Source: Verrucomicrobiota bacterium (GTDB lineage: Bacteria; Verrucomicrobiota; Verrucomicrobiia; Methylacidiphilales; JBCCWR01). From it: DNA of 64,000 bases. Location: the NCBI GenBank assembly GCA_039192515.1, contig JBCCXA010000006.1, positions 1 to 64,000 on the forward strand, given 5' to 3'. Positions within the stretch are counted from its first letter, which is position 1. The number at the start of each line of letters is the position of its first letter. The position numbers were made by a program, and so were the translations under genes. This document shows positions 44,190 to 53,654 of this stretch, in pieces. The notes beneath the pieces are model-generated. The model saw nothing but the letters and a program-made list of their open reading frames with translations. It was not told the origin of the DNA and ran no database searches.

Positions 44190-44972
44190 TTAGAAGTTGT
44201 CCAAGTAATCAATATTCTCGATTAGAACTTGTGTACTTAACCGGAACGAGAATAGCCATAGGGTAATCCAGGAAAGAATGCAAAAAAGGATAGAAGAGAT
44301 GGCAAAGGAACCTATAGACTTTCTCCAATGTTCGGCTAATTCGTTTCTTAGAAAGAAAAACTGTGTGAACGTAAACCATATGAGTAAGAATAGAGCTGTC
44401 ACAGCATTAAAAGTGGTGGAGAGATTCATTTCGCTAGTGAGAATTAAAAGGGCAAACCAAATCATAACTAGAAAATAGAAGGTGCCCATGATATATCCTT
44501 GGTACTCAAATGTTCTCCGTAAATTATTTTTGGAAACAGAACCAGTCTTATACCAGACTGGTATGATGCTAAAACTAAGGGCTCCTACTAGATTGATAAT
44601 AAGTGACATGAGTGCTTTTACATCTAGTGGTTGTTCGTCCCACCAAGGTAATCCAACTGCTTCAGGACTGGTCATACTACCAGCAGTTGAAAAGAGGTAA
44701 GAAAGGCCTGCTAGATCTTTTTTAATCTGAGATGCAAGGTCTATTCCAAACCCTGTAGATAAGGTGCCAAACAGAAGTAGAAAAGTAATAGGAGAGAGTT
44801 GGGATTCAAAGCGCTGATTTTGAGGCTTGTTGAGTTCAGCACTAGTATAGTGATAAATATATTTAGGCTTAAAGATCGTGTAAAAAAGTGTTTTAGGGCC
44901 AAAAACAAGAAGGGCAGTAATTCGAAAGACGATTTCCTCAAAGCTTTGCAGTAGGCTAAACCATTGCATCAC
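44190..44972 (-). CDS. multi-pass membrane protein, unknown
   Basis: A 260-residue protein with about five to six hydrophobic helices (for example ITFLLLFGTLSTGFGI, LMSLIINLVGALSFSIIPVW, GTFYFLVMIWFALLIL, TALFLLIWFTFTQFFFL, ISSILFCILSWITLWLF). General arrangement recalls Yip1-like proteins, but I cannot name it. A stretch of about 50 residues between the first helices (LASQIKKDLAGLS to DEQPLDVKAL) is polar. It stands between mnmA and the topoisomerase gene on the same strand. Confidence 0.65.
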   Translation of the reverse strand: MMQWFSLLQSFEEIVFRITALLVFGPKTLFYTIFKPKYIYHYTSAELNKPQNQRFESQLSPITFLLLFGTLSTGFGIDLASQIKKDLAGLSYLFSTAGSMTSPEAVGLPWWDEQPLDVKALMSLIINLVGALSFSIIPVWYKTGSVSKNNLRRTFEYQGYIMGTFYFLVMIWFALLILTSEMNLSTTFNAVTALFLLIWFTFTQFFFLRNELAEHWRKSIGSFAISSILFCILSWITLWLFSFRLSTQVLIENIDYLDNF

Positions 44973-45017
44973 AACTTTTTGAGGTGATTTTAATCAGAAG
45001 GAAAGCGAAAAGATGTG

Positions 45018-46109
45018 TTATGCATGAAATATTTCTTGGAAAATGCCTCCGCCGAGAAGTTTCTGACCATCATAGAATGCGCAGATCTGTCCTGGAGCTA
45101 GTGCACGTTGAGGCCTAGAGAATTGAATGGTGGCGATCATCCCATGAGCACTTTCTTCTGGTGTATATTTGATATCAACTCTAGGAGCACGGTAGCGTGG
45201 TCTTGCTTGTATCACTCGAGATTCCTTCAGAGGTGTACTGGTAAAAGAGAGCTGACAAATTTTTGCCCCCTCAGCATAAAGGAGAGGGGTATTCGGTTCC
45301 TCCAGTGCAATAACAAGCTGATTGGTGTTGATACGCTTCTCAACAACTACATACGCTTTATTGGGGGTGTTGGAGGGGACTCTAATACCTTTTCGTTGTC
45401 CGAGCGTATAGTAGTGAAGTCCACGGTGTTCTCCTAGAAGTTTACCATCTAAGCTAATGATTTCACCGGGCTTTTGCGGAAGGTGCGCATCTAGAAAGTC
45501 TGACATTTTAACTTCACCTATAAAGCAAATACCTTGGCTGTCCTTTTTTTTAAAGTTAGGTAGACGAAATCTTTTTGCTTCATTTCTTACATCTGACTTG
45601 ATGAGATGTCCGATAGGAAACTCAGACCGATCTATTTGTTCTTGGTTAAGTAGAGCTAGGAAGTAAGACTGGTCTTTATTCGGGTCCGCTCCCTCTAATA
45701 TCTCTGAGCTATCGTTGGAAGCTAATTTTTGGCAGTAGTGGCCAGTAGCAATAGCTTCAAAGCCGTTTTCTAATGCATAATCTAATAGGACGCCAAATTT
45801 CATTTCTCGATTACACATGACATCGGGGTTGGGGGTTATACCTTCGGCATAGCCATCTATGAGGTATTTCACAACCCGGTCTTTGTATTCCTGCATCAGA
45901 TTGACAATTTCAAAATCGATCTTGATTTCTTTGGCTACTGCAGAAGCATCTTCAATATCTTCTTGCCAAGGGCAATTCCCGATAATGTTAGGTTCGTTGA
46001 TCCAATTTTTCATGTAGGCACCGCTGACGTCATGCCCTTGCTCTTTTAGCAGGGCGGCAGCTACGGAGCTGTCAACTCCTCCGGACATGGCAACCAATAT
46101 TTTCCGCAT
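45018..46109 (-). CDS. mnmA: tRNA-specific 2-thiouridylase MnmA
   Basis: A 363-residue enzyme that thiolates U34 of Glu, Gln and Lys tRNAs using a persulfide relay. The PP-loop SGGVDSS is at 9-15. Catalytic cysteines are Cys99 (NPDVMCNREMKFG) and Cys195 (SQGICFIG), as in E. coli Cys102/Cys199. The C-terminal barrel (LGEHRGLHYYTLGQRKG) is complete. I use ATG 46109 (MRKILVAMSGG); an upstream frame to 46187 adds 26 non-conserved residues. Its sulfur would come from the cysteine desulfurase at 17 kb. Confidence 0.95.
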   Translation of the reverse strand: MRKILVAMSGGVDSSVAAALLKEQGHDVSGAYMKNWINEPNIIGNCPWQEDIEDASAVAKEIKIDFEIVNLMQEYKDRVVKYLIDGYAEGITPNPDVMCNREMKFGVLLDYALENGFEAIATGHYCQKLASNDSSEILEGADPNKDQSYFLALLNQEQIDRSEFPIGHLIKSDVRNEAKRFRLPNFKKKDSQGICFIGEVKMSDFLDAHLPQKPGEIISLDGKLLGEHRGLHYYTLGQRKGIRVPSNTPNKAYVVVEKRINTNQLVIALEEPNTPLLYAEGAKICQLSFTSTPLKESRVIQARPRYRAPRVDIKYTPEESAHGMIATIQFSRPQRALAPGQICAFYDGQKLLGGGIFQEIFHA

Positions 46110-46477
46110 TTGGGCTAAATATATAACTATTATAGGGACATCTAAAGTTTTTCCTGTGTTGTCGAAGTATAACATTAGAAACGACATAAAATCTCAGCAC
46201 TTCCCTTGAGTAAAGGATGAACAAAGGCTAAATGGCCTTATAAAGCCATGTATAAGCAATAGAACGGATCCTCTCTTAGGGACATCCTTAGTTGGCCAAA
46301 AACTGGTACAATATACCTATTAGGTTAAACTAATCAGCGGAAAAAAATTCCGATTTCTATTCTGAAAATTATAGCCGAAATCTTTTTTGTTTTTTTAAGT
46401 ATTTCATAATGAATTAGTTACGTAGTTCGAGAAGTGGTGGCGAGTTAGTTGGAACAGAGGATGCACTATGTATAGGC
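46110..46477. other. divergent intergenic gap before the motility genes
   Basis: 368 bp between mnmA (minus) and the first motility gene (plus). It should carry both promoters; on the minus side TATAAT is seen at 46134-46129 but without a good -35. I see no clear sigma28 box, and a sigma54-like GG/GC spacing near 46451 is too close to the start codon. Several short imperfect palindromes (ATGGC/GCCAT near 46230-46245) but no gene. Confidence 0.4.
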
Positions 46478-46777
46478 ATGAGCAATGGACTAGTGAGAAT
46501 ACCTATCCCAGTATCTCGTTGTGTTCAAATATCAGGCGTATTAGGTGTCATATTAGGTCTCATCATTGGGTATATGAACAATGAGGGTTTCACCTGGACA
46601 TTTCTGCGAGCAGCAATCATGGGGGTAGTTTTCGCTTTGATTGTAAGATACGCCTTAACCATTTTTATTCGCTATTGGCTTGAAACACAAATGGACAAGA
46701 TGATTCAGGCTAGGCTGGAATTTATGGAAGCTAGGAAAAAGGAGCAGGAGAAAAAGAAAACTAACAAGGCAGAATAG
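46478..46777 (+). CDS. small two-helix membrane protein of the motility operon
   Basis: A 99-residue protein with two membrane segments (IPVSRCVQISGVLGVILGLIIG region and FLRAAIMGVVFALIVRYALTIF) and a charged, helical C-terminus (EFMEARKKEQEKKK). The fliA start is only two bases after its stop, so it is translationally linked to the sigma factor. No family recognised; motility-related by context. Confidence 0.7.
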   Translation: MSNGLVRIPIPVSRCVQISGVLGVILGLIIGYMNNEGFTWTFLRAAIMGVVFALIVRYALTIFIRYWLETQMDKMIQARLEFMEARKKEQEKKKTNKAE

Positions 46778-46779
46778 TA

Positions 46780-47577
46780 ATGATCGTAACCGCAAAGAAA
46801 AAGAAGAGTAACGTCGAAGAAACTGAGAAACCGAAAGTGGATCCCTTGACAGAGCATAAGGCTGTTGAGAATCGAGATGAGGCTATAGAGAGTTTATTAC
46901 CTTTGGCTCATCATATCGTATCAAGGATGTCTATGTTTCTCCCGTCATATTTATCTCGAGATGATTTATTAAGTGCAGCGGTGATTGGTTTGATTAATGC
47001 AGTTGATAACTATGATCACACCAAAGGCACCAGTATAAAGACTTACTGTTCTTTAAGGATTAAGGGAGCGGTCTTGGATGAGCTAAGGCGACTGAATTGG
47101 GCGCCTCGTTCTGTTGTGCGTGAGTCAAGGCGCTTACAAAAGGTGCAAGAAGAGTTAGCTCAGAAATTAGGTAGAGAGCCAACAGAAGAAGAGATTCGAG
47201 AAGAAATTGGTTTGTCAGCCAAGGAATTTGAGGATCTGGTTGACCGCGTCAAGCCTGTGAGTTTCTTTTCTTTGCAAGATACAGTGGGCGATGGAATAGA
47301 TGGGGATTCACTATGTCATGAAGAAGTAGTTGCAGATCCTAAAAGTCAAGCTGCCTCTGAAATCGTTTTGCATGAAGAAGATAAAGATCTTCTAAAACAG
47401 CTTTTGAATACGTTGCCGATGCAGCAAATGCAAGTGCTAACGCTCTACTATCTAGAGGACCTTCGATTGAAAGAGATTGCAGAGATCCTCGGTCTTACCG
47501 AGTCGAGAGTTTCACAGGTGCATACGTTGGCGGTAAACCGCCTGCGAGCTGCGTTCATGCGTGTTCGCAAGCGTTAA
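46780..47577 (+). CDS. fliA: flagellar sigma factor FliA (sigma28)
   Basis: A 265-residue sigma70-family factor of the FliA/WhiG group. Region 2 has LSRDDLLSAAVIGLINAVDNYD and region 2.3-2.4 GTSIKTYCSLRIKGAVLDELRR, with the FliA-specific WAPRSVV. Region 3 is EELAQKLGREPTEEEI, and region 4 is the HTH LRLKEIAEILGLTESRVSQVHTLAV. A Lys-rich N-terminal extension of about 20 residues is extra. It should direct late flagellar genes, possibly motA/motB 80 bp downstream. Confidence 0.94.
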   Translation: MIVTAKKKKSNVEETEKPKVDPLTEHKAVENRDEAIESLLPLAHHIVSRMSMFLPSYLSRDDLLSAAVIGLINAVDNYDHTKGTSIKTYCSLRIKGAVLDELRRLNWAPRSVVRESRRLQKVQEELAQKLGREPTEEEIREEIGLSAKEFEDLVDRVKPVSFFSLQDTVGDGIDGDSLCHEEVVADPKSQAASEIVLHEEDKDLLKQLLNTLPMQQMQVLTLYYLEDLRLKEIAEILGLTESRVSQVHTLAVNRLRAAFMRVRKR

Positions 47578-47656
47578 GTTTCCAGGGACGGCAATGTAAT
47601 AGCAATGATGGTGCTAAGGGGCGGGGAAGTGAATACTAAGCGATAGGATTGGTGTT

Positions 47657-48520
47657 ATGCAAGTCATTGTAGGTTGGGTGATTGTTTTAGGGTGTACCTT
47701 GGGAGGGTTTGTTTACTCAGGTGGAAATCCCACGCATCTGATTGTCATTGGCGAGTATATCATTATTATTGGGGTTTCTTTGGGTTTTTTATTTGCTGCG
47801 TGTCCGATGGCTTATTTGAAGCTGCTATTTAGTCAAATTATGACGGCATTCAAGGGGTCTCCATATAACCAAAAAGCTTTTGTAGATGTTATCTCAGCTT
47901 TTTATGAGCTTTTTATGATTGCTCGGGAACAAGGCGTGATCGGCATTGAAGATCATGTGGTAAATCCGAAAGGTAGCGCGGTATTCCAAAAATATCCTAC
48001 CTTTTTAAATAATGCGGAAGCAGTAGCATTTGCCCAGGATGCGCTGAAGCCAATAATCGATGGTCGTATCAAAGGAGACCAAGTAAAGCATTTACTTCAT
48101 GAGGAGATGGAACGCATTGCTGTTCGAAGTGAGCATCCGCTCCATGTAGCGACCAAAGCAGCTGATGCGATGCCTGGGATAGGAATTGTTGCGGCGGTAT
48201 TAGGAATCATTATCACCATGTCCCATATCTCTGGGGATAAGACGACGATTGGTGTAAAAGTCGCACATGCGTTAGTAGGAACCTTTTTAGGAATTTTTAT
48301 TAGTTATGGATTTATCCAGCCTCTCATATCAGCAATTGAATTTAATAACGACGATGAAAAGCATTATTACGAAGTGCTTTCTAATATTATCACAAGTTAT
48401 GCAACGGGTGCGCCGCCCATTATGGCTGCAGAGTCTGGGAGGCGAGCAATACCTGCTGACCGGCAATTAACTGGCGACGTTCTAGAGGAGCAACTGAAAG
48501 CCTTGAATAAAAAAGGATAA
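47657..48520 (+). CDS. motA: flagellar motor stator MotA
   Basis: A 287-residue inner-membrane stator subunit. Four helices: about 1-20, 28-50, then DAMPGIGIVAAVLGIIITM near 175-193 and VAHALVGTFLGIFISYGFI near 210-230; the large cytoplasmic loop between helices 2 and 3 carries the charged torque residues. The conserved Pro in AMPGIG and the TFLGI motif are typical. MotB follows 6 bp later. Confidence 0.94.
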   Translation: MQVIVGWVIVLGCTLGGFVYSGGNPTHLIVIGEYIIIIGVSLGFLFAACPMAYLKLLFSQIMTAFKGSPYNQKAFVDVISAFYELFMIAREQGVIGIEDHVVNPKGSAVFQKYPTFLNNAEAVAFAQDALKPIIDGRIKGDQVKHLLHEEMERIAVRSEHPLHVATKAADAMPGIGIVAAVLGIIITMSHISGDKTTIGVKVAHALVGTFLGIFISYGFIQPLISAIEFNNDDEKHYYEVLSNIITSYATGAPPIMAAESGRRAIPADRQLTGDVLEEQLKALNKKG

Positions 48521-48526
48521 GCAAAA

Positions 48527-49252
48527 ATGGGAGGAGGTGGATCATGGAAAGTAGCTTACGCAGACTTTGTGACGGCCATGATGGCCTTATTCTTAGTTCT
48601 ATGGCTAATCTCTAGTGACGATGTGACTAGAGAGCAAGTGCAGAGGTATTTTAGAGGTGAGATTACTGAGCAAGGCAGTGAAGGGATTATGCAGCAATCA
48701 GATATGAAACCGTTTGCCGTAAGAAGTTCTCAGCAAGCCCATAATGACTTAGTAGCACTGCAACAGCTAAAAAGGGCGACTGAAAAACTGCAGATTCAAT
48801 TTAATAATAGTGCAGAGCCAGGTGATGACATGATCCGGTTTGACTTTTTAGCGGATGGTATTCGTATTACGGCATTAGATAGATCTAGGAAGCCATTTTT
48901 TTATCCTCAGACCGCAGATTTAACGAACTTTGGCAGTTGGGTGCTGAATACTGTGGCATGGGAGATCGAGCGCTATCCTTTTAAAGTAGAGGTAGAGGGT
49001 CATGTTCAAAAAGGCTTTGACGAACAGTTGGAGAAAAAAGGTCAAATAGGATGGGATTTATCCTCAGCTCGTGCGGTTACAGCGCAAAGAGCATTAGAAG
49101 AGGGAGGAGTTGATGCTGAGCAATTTTGGCGTGTTGCTGGTTATTCAGACCGCAAACCAATTAATGAATCAAGGCCTGACGATGAGGAGAATCGTAGAAT
49201 CTCAATCATCGTAAGACCAGAAGAAAGGCATATAACAGATGGACTGGAGTGA
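48527..49252 (+). CDS. motB: flagellar motor stator MotB
   Basis: A 241-residue ion-channel and peptidoglycan-binding subunit. The N-terminus GGGGSWKVAYADFVTAMMALFLVLWL holds the ion-binding Asp at residue 13, in a shorter cytoplasmic tail than E. coli MotB (Asp32). The C-terminal OmpA domain runs from about 120 (VEVEGHVQ, DLSSARAVTAQRALEEGGV, ENRRISIIV). The usual GHTD motif reads GHVQ here, so peptidoglycan contact differs. Ribosome site GGA lies eight bases before ATG. Confidence 0.93.
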   Translation: MGGGGSWKVAYADFVTAMMALFLVLWLISSDDVTREQVQRYFRGEITEQGSEGIMQQSDMKPFAVRSSQQAHNDLVALQQLKRATEKLQIQFNNSAEPGDDMIRFDFLADGIRITALDRSRKPFFYPQTADLTNFGSWVLNTVAWEIERYPFKVEVEGHVQKGFDEQLEKKGQIGWDLSSARAVTAQRALEEGGVDAEQFWRVAGYSDRKPINESRPDDEENRRISIIVRPEERHITDGLE

Positions 49253-49544
49253 GATACTTGCTGCTAACTCGGACTTTGATCGATCAAAGCCTGTTAAAGT
49301 TATACGCACGGGGGACGCTAGTTCTAAGAAAATGGTGCCAGTAGGCCAGCACAAAAAGAAGCCCAGATTTAGATCTTCTAGCAATACTGAGAATGTATGT
49401 GACCCAAAAGTAGAAATTGTGCAGAGAGAAGATGGGGAATGTGATTTGCTATTTACATGTTCGTGTGGCGAACAGACAGTCATTCGGTGTTACACGCTAC
49501 CTCAAGAAGCTAACCCAGCTCCCAAGCCCCCTGCCGCATCGTAG
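49239..49544 (+). CDS. small Cys-containing hypothetical protein
   Basis: A 101-residue protein that overlaps the end of motB by 14 bases, which suggests coupled translation. Middle region is Lys/Ser-rich; near the end TCSCGEQTVIRC supplies three cysteines in a possible metal site, with a Pro-rich tail. I do not recognise a family. Motility-related role is by position only. Confidence 0.6.
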   Translation: MDWSEILAANSDFDRSKPVKVIRTGDASSKKMVPVGQHKKKPRFRSSSNTENVCDPKVEIVQREDGECDLLFTCSCGEQTVIRCYTLPQEANPAPKPPAAS

Positions 49545-49686
49545 CTAAACCCTGCCTCAAAATTTTATTTTAGAAGAAGATTTAGTCTCGTGATGCCGAA
49601 ATATCTAAATTCGGGCAAGTGTGCAAATCTCTTTTGTCCAAAGTCAAAATCAGTAAAATTAGAGGAACTTAATTAGAGAGAGTTTG

Positions 49687-50772
49687 ATGCAAAAATTGGA
49701 GTTGCGAGTAGGGTCTGTGGTTGAAGCAGAGGTGATAGATTTGGGCTTTGGAGGTGAAGGGGTAGCTCGTTATGAGGGTATGGTTATCTTCGTTCCCTTT
49801 GTGGCAGTTGGAGACCGTGTTCTTATAAAGATAACTCAGAGTAAAAAGCATTTCTATCGCGGCTTTGTTATGGAGATGCTAAATGCATCAGAAGATCGTG
49901 AGGAACCGGTTTGTGAGTACTTTGGTTTGTGCGGGGGATGTGATTATCAACATATTACGTACGAAGCTGAGCTAGAGATTAAATCTAAGCAGATAAGAGA
50001 TCTTTTAAAAAGAATTGGAGAAGTTTCTCATATTAGGTTCTTGCCATTTATAAGGGCTGATTCCCCTTACGGTTATCGAAACCGCGTGACCGTTCATCAA
50101 CAAGATTGGCGAATAGGCTTTCATGGAAAAGATTCTAGAGATGTTGTAGATATTGATAAGTGTCAAATCGCAAGTGATGAAGTGAATGAAAAACTGGCCT
50201 ATTTAAGAGGTCGCCCCGGTAATCGTGAGCATTATTCGCTAAGAGGGTCCAATATCCCGGAACTCGGTTTTTTTCAAACCAACCAATTTTTATTGAAAAG
50301 GCTAAGAGATTTAGTGAGAGGGGCTGTTGATCATCGGATGAAGTCGATGGTGGAAGGGTATTCTGGAGTAGGTTTTTTCTCCGAAGTGTTACAGGATGAA
50401 GTAGAAGATCTCGTCACAATAGAATCAGATGTGCGTGCAGTCTTGGATGCGCAAAAACGTGTGTCAAGAAGAGTAAAATTACTGGAAGGAAGCTGCGAGC
50501 AGTATCTTGAGAAGGCATTTCGAATCTGCGATCAACATCCTGTAGGGTGTTTTCTTGATCCGCCTCGAGAAGGGCTTAGTGATGAACTCATTGAGAAGTT
50601 GCTTAGACTTGATTTTCAGCAACTCATTTATTTGTCATGTAATCCAAGCACCTTGGCGAGAGACCTAAGAAAAATGCAAGGTTTCTGGATGCCGCTATGG
50701 TTGCAGCCAATTGACATGTTTCCCAGAACCGCTCATATTGAATGTCTGGTAGTCTGCGAACGGATAAATTAG
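49687..50772 (+). CDS. TrmA/RlmD-type RNA uracil-C5 methyltransferase
   Basis: A 361-residue SAM methyltransferase that makes 5-methyluridine in rRNA or tRNA. An N-terminal TRAM-like barrel (residues about 5-65) is followed by the Fe-S motif with CEYFGLCGGC, then a Rossmann domain, DPPREGL near 300 and the catalytic Cys in SCNPSTLARD. GAGAGAG before ATG 49687 sets the start. RlmC/RlmD/TrmA cannot be told apart by eye; the TRAM domain favours the RumA-like rRNA enzymes. Confidence 0.88.
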   Translation: MQKLELRVGSVVEAEVIDLGFGGEGVARYEGMVIFVPFVAVGDRVLIKITQSKKHFYRGFVMEMLNASEDREEPVCEYFGLCGGCDYQHITYEAELEIKSKQIRDLLKRIGEVSHIRFLPFIRADSPYGYRNRVTVHQQDWRIGFHGKDSRDVVDIDKCQIASDEVNEKLAYLRGRPGNREHYSLRGSNIPELGFFQTNQFLLKRLRDLVRGAVDHRMKSMVEGYSGVGFFSEVLQDEVEDLVTIESDVRAVLDAQKRVSRRVKLLEGSCEQYLEKAFRICDQHPVGCFLDPPREGLSDELIEKLLRLDFQQLIYLSCNPSTLARDLRKMQGFWMPLWLQPIDMFPRTAHIECLVVCERIN

Positions 50773-51545
50773 TGGGTAGTCTTCTTGACGCTTTCTAGAG
50801 GGATTTGAGCTTCCTCAACGATTAGGATTGGACCGCCACCAAGGGTGTCTTCGGTCTTCTTAAGTAGTTCTTGAAAGCGTAACTCGGATTGCTCAAAAAT
50901 GGCTCTACTTGTTTTGAGTTCGGAAATAGCAGAGTCATAAGCCATTACTTCTTTGATCGCTTCAGCCCTTGTGGATTTTCCTACTTTGTGATTTAGGCTA
51001 GCGCTGAGCGTGGCTACCTTCTTTTTGTCGGTTAAAAACTTCTCTCTGTGTTCGTTCAATTTGTCTTCGTAAGGTTTTAGATACTCTTTAGACTTAGTTT
51101 TAGCGAGTTGTAAATGTAGGCTTTTATATGACACAGCAATAGCATTGGCTAATTGAGCCGCCATGGTAGGGCTTTCGTTGTAAATAGCTATAGAGATTTG
51201 GTCATTTCTTTCATCAATGGTCAGCTCAAGGTCCTTTATGAGTGCGGTGTAAGCATCTTTCTTAAATGTCTGGGCATCAATGCCTAATTGCTTTGCTTTA
51301 TAGTAAATAAACCCCGTTTGTTCTATAACGGGCTGTAGCACTTGCTTAGAAGAAATGCGGTCAATTTCCAGATTAAGTGGTTTAGGTGTCCTTTGTTTGT
51401 TTTGTATGATTTCGACTAATGCCGCGGACTTATAGATATCTGGTTGACGTGAGCAACTGAGCAAGAGGCATACTAACCCTAGAGCCGTGAAGAGGTACAA
51501 GCACAGTCTTTTTGCTAGAAGTATGAGGTTAGCGTTGTTTTTCAT
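50769..51545 (-). CDS. Wzz/GumC-like periplasmic lipoprotein
   Basis: A 258-residue lipoprotein: after the signal helix (YLFTALGLVCLLLSC) the lipid-carrying Cys is Cys31. The body resembles the periplasmic part of polysaccharide co-polymerases (early beta strands around YKSAALVEIIQNK, PTMAAQLANAIAVSYK, then a long coiled coil of about 90 residues, and a last strand LIVEEAQIPLESVK), but both transmembrane helices of Wzz are missing. It may be an accessory to polysaccharide export. Its end overlaps the convergent methyltransferase gene by four bases. Confidence 0.68.
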   Translation of the reverse strand: MKNNANLILLAKRLCLYLFTALGLVCLLLSCSRQPDIYKSAALVEIIQNKQRTPKPLNLEIDRISSKQVLQPVIEQTGFIYYKAKQLGIDAQTFKKDAYTALIKDLELTIDERNDQISIAIYNESPTMAAQLANAIAVSYKSLHLQLAKTKSKEYLKPYEDKLNEHREKFLTDKKKVATLSASLNHKVGKSTRAEAIKEVMAYDSAISELKTSRAIFEQSELRFQELLKKTEDTLGGGPILIVEEAQIPLESVKKTTH

Positions 51546-51653
51546 GAAGTAAACAGAGCAACAAAATGCCAGCTCATAGGAAATTGTAAATGAGATAGAG
51601 TGGAAGCTCTTGCCTATGGCCTATTCTGTGGCATGGTGTCACGTTATTTATTT

Positions 51654-53603
51654 ATGTTAACACTAGGAAATATTTCTAAATCCTTTGCAGGGAGGGATCT
51701 CTATATTGATGCTTCTTTGCAAGTGAATAGGGGAGATCGCATCGGCTTAGTGGGTCCAAACGGAGCTGGAAAATCCACTTTATTTTCTATCATTTTGGGT
51801 GATGAGTCACCTGATAATGGTTCTGTAAATGTTGAACGCGGAGTGACTGTGGGTTTCTTGCCGCAAGAAACGGCTCCCGTGGCCAATGAAACTGTTATGG
51901 AATTGGCCATGTCTATTAATGAGGAAATGGCTGAGCTCTATAGCATCGTAAAAAAGCATGAGGCTGAGGGTACAGAAGAGGATGAGACATATCATATCGC
52001 TCAAGAAAAATATGTAGAGTACGGGGGGTATCAACTAGAGCCTAAAGCAAAGCGCATTTTGAAGGGGTTAGCTTTTCGTGATAGCGATTTCGAAAGACCT
52101 GCTCGTGAGCTGAGTGGAGGATGGGTTATGAGAGCCCATCTAGCAAAATTGCTTGTAATGGAGCCGACCTTGTTAATGTTAGATGAGCCGACAAACCACT
52201 TAGATCTGGAAACGGTGATGTGGTTTCAGAATTATTTGAAGCTTTATCCTGGGGGGATCTTGATGATTTCTCACGATCGTGAATTTCTTAATTGCCTGGT
52301 GGGAAGCATTGTTGAAGTGCGTGCTAGGAAATTACAAAAATATCGAGGTAATTATGATAACTACCTCGAGCAAAAAGATGCTTTAGCTGTTCAGCAATTA
52401 GCCGCTTATAAGAACCAGCAAAAAGAAATGGAGCGCCTTCAGCAATTTGCTGATCGTTTTCGCGCCAAGGCCAGTAAGGCTTCACAGGCTCAGGCTAAAT
52501 TAAAGCAAATTGCTCGCATGGATAAGTTGGAAGCTCCTGAAGCAGAGGACCGTGTTATGAGGGGCTTCCGATTTCCACAGCCTAAGCGTAGTGGCCAGCG
52601 AGTCATGGAACTCAAGGACATTTATCAAGCCTATGGGCAAACTCGGGTATATGAAGGTTTAAATGCTGAGGTAGAACGAGATCAAAGAACCGTTCTAGTA
52701 GGGCCTAATGGTGCGGGCAAGTCTACCTTGCTGAAAATCATGGCTGGTGCCTTGGATTTTGAGAAAGGGGAGCGAAAAGTAGGACACAATGTAACGGTAG
52801 GTTATTTCTCTCAAAATCGCGTGGAGATGTTGGATTCAAGTCGAACGGTTCTAGAGGAAGCAACTGCCATGGAGCATCCAGTCACAGAGCAAGTCGCGCG
52901 CACCATTTTAGGAAGCTTCTTGTTTCAGGGGGATGATGTCTTTAAACCCGTAAGTGTTTTAAGCGGAGGAGAAAAGAGTCGCTTAGGCTTAGTAAAACTG
53001 CTGCTGGCACCTCCCAATTTTCTGCTCATGGATGAGCCCACTACTCATTTGGATATGGCAAGTATTGAGGCACTTATCTCCGCTTTAAAGCAGTATCAGG
53101 GAACCCTCGTTTTTATTAGTCACGATGTGTATTTTATTAAGTCGATGGCGGAGACTGTCTGGCAAGTCCATGCTGGAAAGGTGACACCTTTTGCGGGCGG
53201 GTATGATTACTATTTAGAGAAGACTCAGGCTGAGTCTGAAAAGGTGGCATTAACGGCTGGTGAGAAACTTGAAGATCACCGTGGTAATCAAACTATTGCA
53301 TTGCCTGAGAAATCTAAGAATACACCCCGGCCAGTTCGTAAAACCAAAGAGCAAAAACGCAAAGAAGCTGAAGAGCGTCAGGCTAGGTCTAAGATTAAGA
53401 AAGATCTAGAAAAAGAAGTTGCTCGGCTAGAGGAGAGAATTTTGCATCTAGAAAGCCGCCAGAAAGAGTTGCTGGATGAACTACAAAATCCGGCACCCGA
53501 TCGTGCTAAGCGAGTAAACGAAGAAATGTATGAGGTGCAAATTGAACTCAATAAAGTCTCTGAGGCTTGGGAAGAAAAGGGTGAGGCACTTATGAGTTTA
53601 TGA
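51654..53603 (+). CDS. ABC-F ATPase (Uup/EttA-like)
   Basis: A 649-residue soluble protein with two ABC domains and no membrane part. Walker A motifs are GPNGAGKST near 34 and again near 355; Walker B with the ABC-F marks are DEPTNHLDLE and DEPTTHLDMA, and LSGGWV/LSGGEK are the signatures. A P-site tRNA-interaction linker (residues about 240-300) and a C-terminal coiled coil (about 585-649) as in Uup follow. ABC-F proteins act on stalled ribosomes. ATG 51654 is preferred; upstream in-frame codons lack a ribosome site. Confidence 0.9.
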   Translation: MLTLGNISKSFAGRDLYIDASLQVNRGDRIGLVGPNGAGKSTLFSIILGDESPDNGSVNVERGVTVGFLPQETAPVANETVMELAMSINEEMAELYSIVKKHEAEGTEEDETYHIAQEKYVEYGGYQLEPKAKRILKGLAFRDSDFERPARELSGGWVMRAHLAKLLVMEPTLLMLDEPTNHLDLETVMWFQNYLKLYPGGILMISHDREFLNCLVGSIVEVRARKLQKYRGNYDNYLEQKDALAVQQLAAYKNQQKEMERLQQFADRFRAKASKASQAQAKLKQIARMDKLEAPEAEDRVMRGFRFPQPKRSGQRVMELKDIYQAYGQTRVYEGLNAEVERDQRTVLVGPNGAGKSTLLKIMAGALDFEKGERKVGHNVTVGYFSQNRVEMLDSSRTVLEEATAMEHPVTEQVARTILGSFLFQGDDVFKPVSVLSGGEKSRLGLVKLLLAPPNFLLMDEPTTHLDMASIEALISALKQYQGTLVFISHDVYFIKSMAETVWQVHAGKVTPFAGGYDYYLEKTQAESEKVALTAGEKLEDHRGNQTIALPEKSKNTPRPVRKTKEQKRKEAEERQARSKIKKDLEKEVARLEERILHLESRQKELLDELQNPAPDRAKRVNEEMYEVQIELNKVSEAWEEKGEALMSL

Positions 53604-53654
53604 GTGCTGAGATAAACTTGAGTTTGTCCTACTTTAGCTTACTATTTTTCTTGG

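Noticed and set aside
46451..46464. sigma54-like GG-N10-GC before the first motility gene
   Set aside because: The transcription start would fall almost on the ATG at 46478, and the consensus around GG/GC is poor.
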